This document shows positions 62,808 through 64,000 of a DNA stretch of 64,000 nt, piece after piece. The stretch lies in NCBI RefSeq assembly GCF_002101335.1, contig NZ_CP020773.1, positions 124,001-188,000 on the forward strand. The letters are read 5' to 3'. Position 1 is the stretch's first letter. The number at the start of each line of letters is the position of its first letter. This stretch comes from Staphylococcus lutrae (GTDB lineage Bacteria; Bacillota; Bacilli; Staphylococcales; Staphylococcaceae). Under the pieces are notes generated by a model that did no database searches, was not told where the DNA came from, and saw only the letters and a program-made list of their open reading frames with translations. Position numbers and translations under genes: made by a program.

Positions 62808-63968
62808 ATGTATACGCATCATTCTTTACTATTAACACCTGGCCCAACACCCATTCCTTTACGTATCCAAGCCCAAATGAATCAGCCCATGATGGGACAC
62901 CGTTCATCTGATTTTGAAAAAATAGCAGCAGTTGCTTTTCATTCACTTAAGCCGATGTTTGGCAGTCAAAATGATGTCATGATTTTAACTTCAAGTGGAA
63001 CAAGCGCGCTTGAGGCGAGTATGCTCAATATCGTCAATCCAGAAGATCATATTGTCATCATCGTGTCTGGGGCATTCGGTCAACGCTTTAAACAAATCGC
63101 TGAGACTTACTTTAATCATGTGCACACTTTTGAAGTGGAATGGGGACAAGCATTTGATGTATCCGATGTGATGGCATTCATTAAAGGATTAGATGTTTCT
63201 ATTACAGCCGTATTCAGCCAGTATTGTGAAACATCAACTGCCGTGCTTCACCCTGTGGCAGAACTCGGTCAACAATTAAAAAAATGGGATAATCAGATTT
63301 ACTTCGTCGTCGATGGGGTCAGTTGTATCGGTGCTGTCGATGTTCATCTTGAGCGGGATGGCATTGACGTCCTTGTTTCTGGAAGTCAAAAAGCGTTGAT
63401 GTTACCGCCGGGTATCGCATTTGTTGCTTACAATGATCGCGCCCTTGAACGCTTTAAATCCGTAACAACACCCCGTTTTTATTTAAGTTTGGTCAAGCAC
63501 CACGCTTCCCTTGTTGCCCATTCAACACCATTTACACCCAACATTTCTGCCATCAGAGGGGTCATCGAGTATGCACAAATGGTTGAAGAAGAAGGGTTTG
63601 ATCATGTCATTCAACGTCATTATCACATCAGAGATGCTGTACGTGCTGCATTGCGCGAATTAGATTTAGCATTATTAGTTGAAGATACTTATGCATCCCC
63701 GACTGTTACCGCATTTGTACCGAATGATAAAGACGAGCTGACTTATATTAAAAATGAATTAAAAAATCAATTTAATATTACAATCGCTGGTGGTCAAGGC
63801 AAACTCAAAGGACATATTTTACGAGTTGGTCATATGGGCTTCCTCTCGCCTTTTGATTTATTGCCATTTGTCGCAGCGCTTGAAGTGCTCTTAACACAGC
63901 ATCGTCAAAATTCTTATATTGGTCGTGCTACAAAAGCATTTATGGAGGTTATACATCATGCATTATAA
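62808..63968 (+). CDS. Class V PLP aminotransferase (serine/alanine-glyoxylate type)
   Basis: 386 residues with LLTPGPTPIPLRIQ at the N-terminus, LTSSGTSALEASMLN near 60, VVDGVSCIGAVDV near 169, and the PLP lysine in VLVSGSQKALMLPPG near 195. Family members transfer amino groups between alanine or serine and glyoxylate or hydroxypyruvate. It overlaps serA by 11 bp, so a role in serine metabolism together with SerA is likely. ATG follows AAGGAGG. Confidence 0.9.
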   Translation: MYTHHSLLLTPGPTPIPLRIQAQMNQPMMGHRSSDFEKIAAVAFHSLKPMFGSQNDVMILTSSGTSALEASMLNIVNPEDHIVIIVSGAFGQRFKQIAETYFNHVHTFEVEWGQAFDVSDVMAFIKGLDVSITAVFSQYCETSTAVLHPVAELGQQLKKWDNQIYFVVDGVSCIGAVDVHLERDGIDVLVSGSQKALMLPPGIAFVAYNDRALERFKSVTTPRFYLSLVKHHASLVAHSTPFTPNISAIRGVIEYAQMVEEEGFDHVIQRHYHIRDAVRAALRELDLALLVEDTYASPTVTAFVPNDKDELTYIKNELKNQFNITIAGGQGKLKGHILRVGHMGFLSPFDLLPFVAALEVLLTQHRQNSYIGRATKAFMEVIHHAL

Positions 63969-64000
63969 AGTTTTAGTCGCTGATCCAATTTCAGTCGATG
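63958..64000 (+). CDS. serA: D-3-phosphoglycerate dehydrogenase, N-terminal fragment (runs off the window)
   Basis: The last 43 bases encode MHYKVLVADPISVD, a typical SerA N-terminus. ATG 63958 has GGAGG 9 bases upstream and overlaps the aminotransferase gene end. SerA oxidises 3-phosphoglycerate, first step of serine synthesis. The identification rests on 14 residues and the conserved neighbourhood. Confidence 0.75.
   Translation, partial: MHYKVLVADPISVD

Overview
This 64 kb window is core chromosome of a Staphylococcus. The gene order hemC-hemX-hemA-ysxC-clpX-tig ... infC-rpmI-rplT-lysP-thrS-dnaI-dnaB-nrdR-gapB-coaE-mutM-polA-phoR-phoP-icd-citZ-pyk-pfkA-accA-accD ... dnaE-nrnA ... ald-usp-ackA-tpx-sppA-thiI-nifS-like-ezrA-rpsD ... 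serA is the staphylococcal housekeeping arrangement as I know it from S. aureus. The protein sequences are clearly staphylococcal (EzrA, PhoP, ClpX, pyruvate kinase with a C-terminal extension). AT-rich codon use and strong GGAGG ribosome sites fit a low-GC Firmicute. The extra cutC-like gene and the degree of divergence suggest a non-aureus species, but I cannot fix the species.

Layout. Positions 1-4600 (minus strand): start of heme biosynthesis (hemA, hemX, edge of hemC), the ribosome-assembly GTPase ysxC and clpX. 5000-9700: trigger factor, a TPR-like protein with a Nudix hydrolase, and the infC-rpmI-rplT operon behind an L20-type leader. 9700-13800: lysP (frameshifted) behind a lysine riboswitch, and thrS behind a T-box. 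13860-18000: primosome genes dnaI and dnaB with nrdR, then gluconeogenic gapB behind a long palindromic operator. 18100-24900: coaE-mutM-polA and the PhoPR two-component system. 25200-34450: central carbon and lipid metabolism (icd, citZ, pyk, pfkA, accA, frameshifted accD, malic enzyme). 34600-41350: dnaE, nrnA, a CBS/DRTGG regulator and a metallo-hydrolase. 41600-46700 (mixed strands): an M24 peptidase, cutC, an ISL3-family insertion sequence, ald and usp. 47000-56800 (minus): ackA, a methyltransferase, tpx, RDD protein, sppA, TauE-like permease, thiI with its cysteine desulfurase, and ezrA. 57000-64000 (mostly plus): a GAF-domain methionine sulfoxide reductase, rpsD with its leader, an IS1182-family insertion sequence, an ornithine cyclodeaminase-like gene, GDPD, OsmC-like, a class V aminotransferase and the start of serA.

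Four RNA leaders are recognisable (L20, lysine riboswitch, T-box, rpsD leader), along with many intrinsic terminators. There are two insertion sequences and both sit in transcription terminators. The ISL3 copy has a perfect 8-bp target duplication and lies one base beyond the ald stop codon. The IS1182-type copy lies between the two arms of the hairpin that followed rpsD.

No undescribed multi-gene system, CRISPR array, prophage, tRNA or rRNA gene was found. The points most worth checking are two one-base losses in G-runs (lysP and accD, the second in a normally essential gene), a probable AUA start codon for infC, the palindromic gapB operator, and the terminator-targeted insertions.
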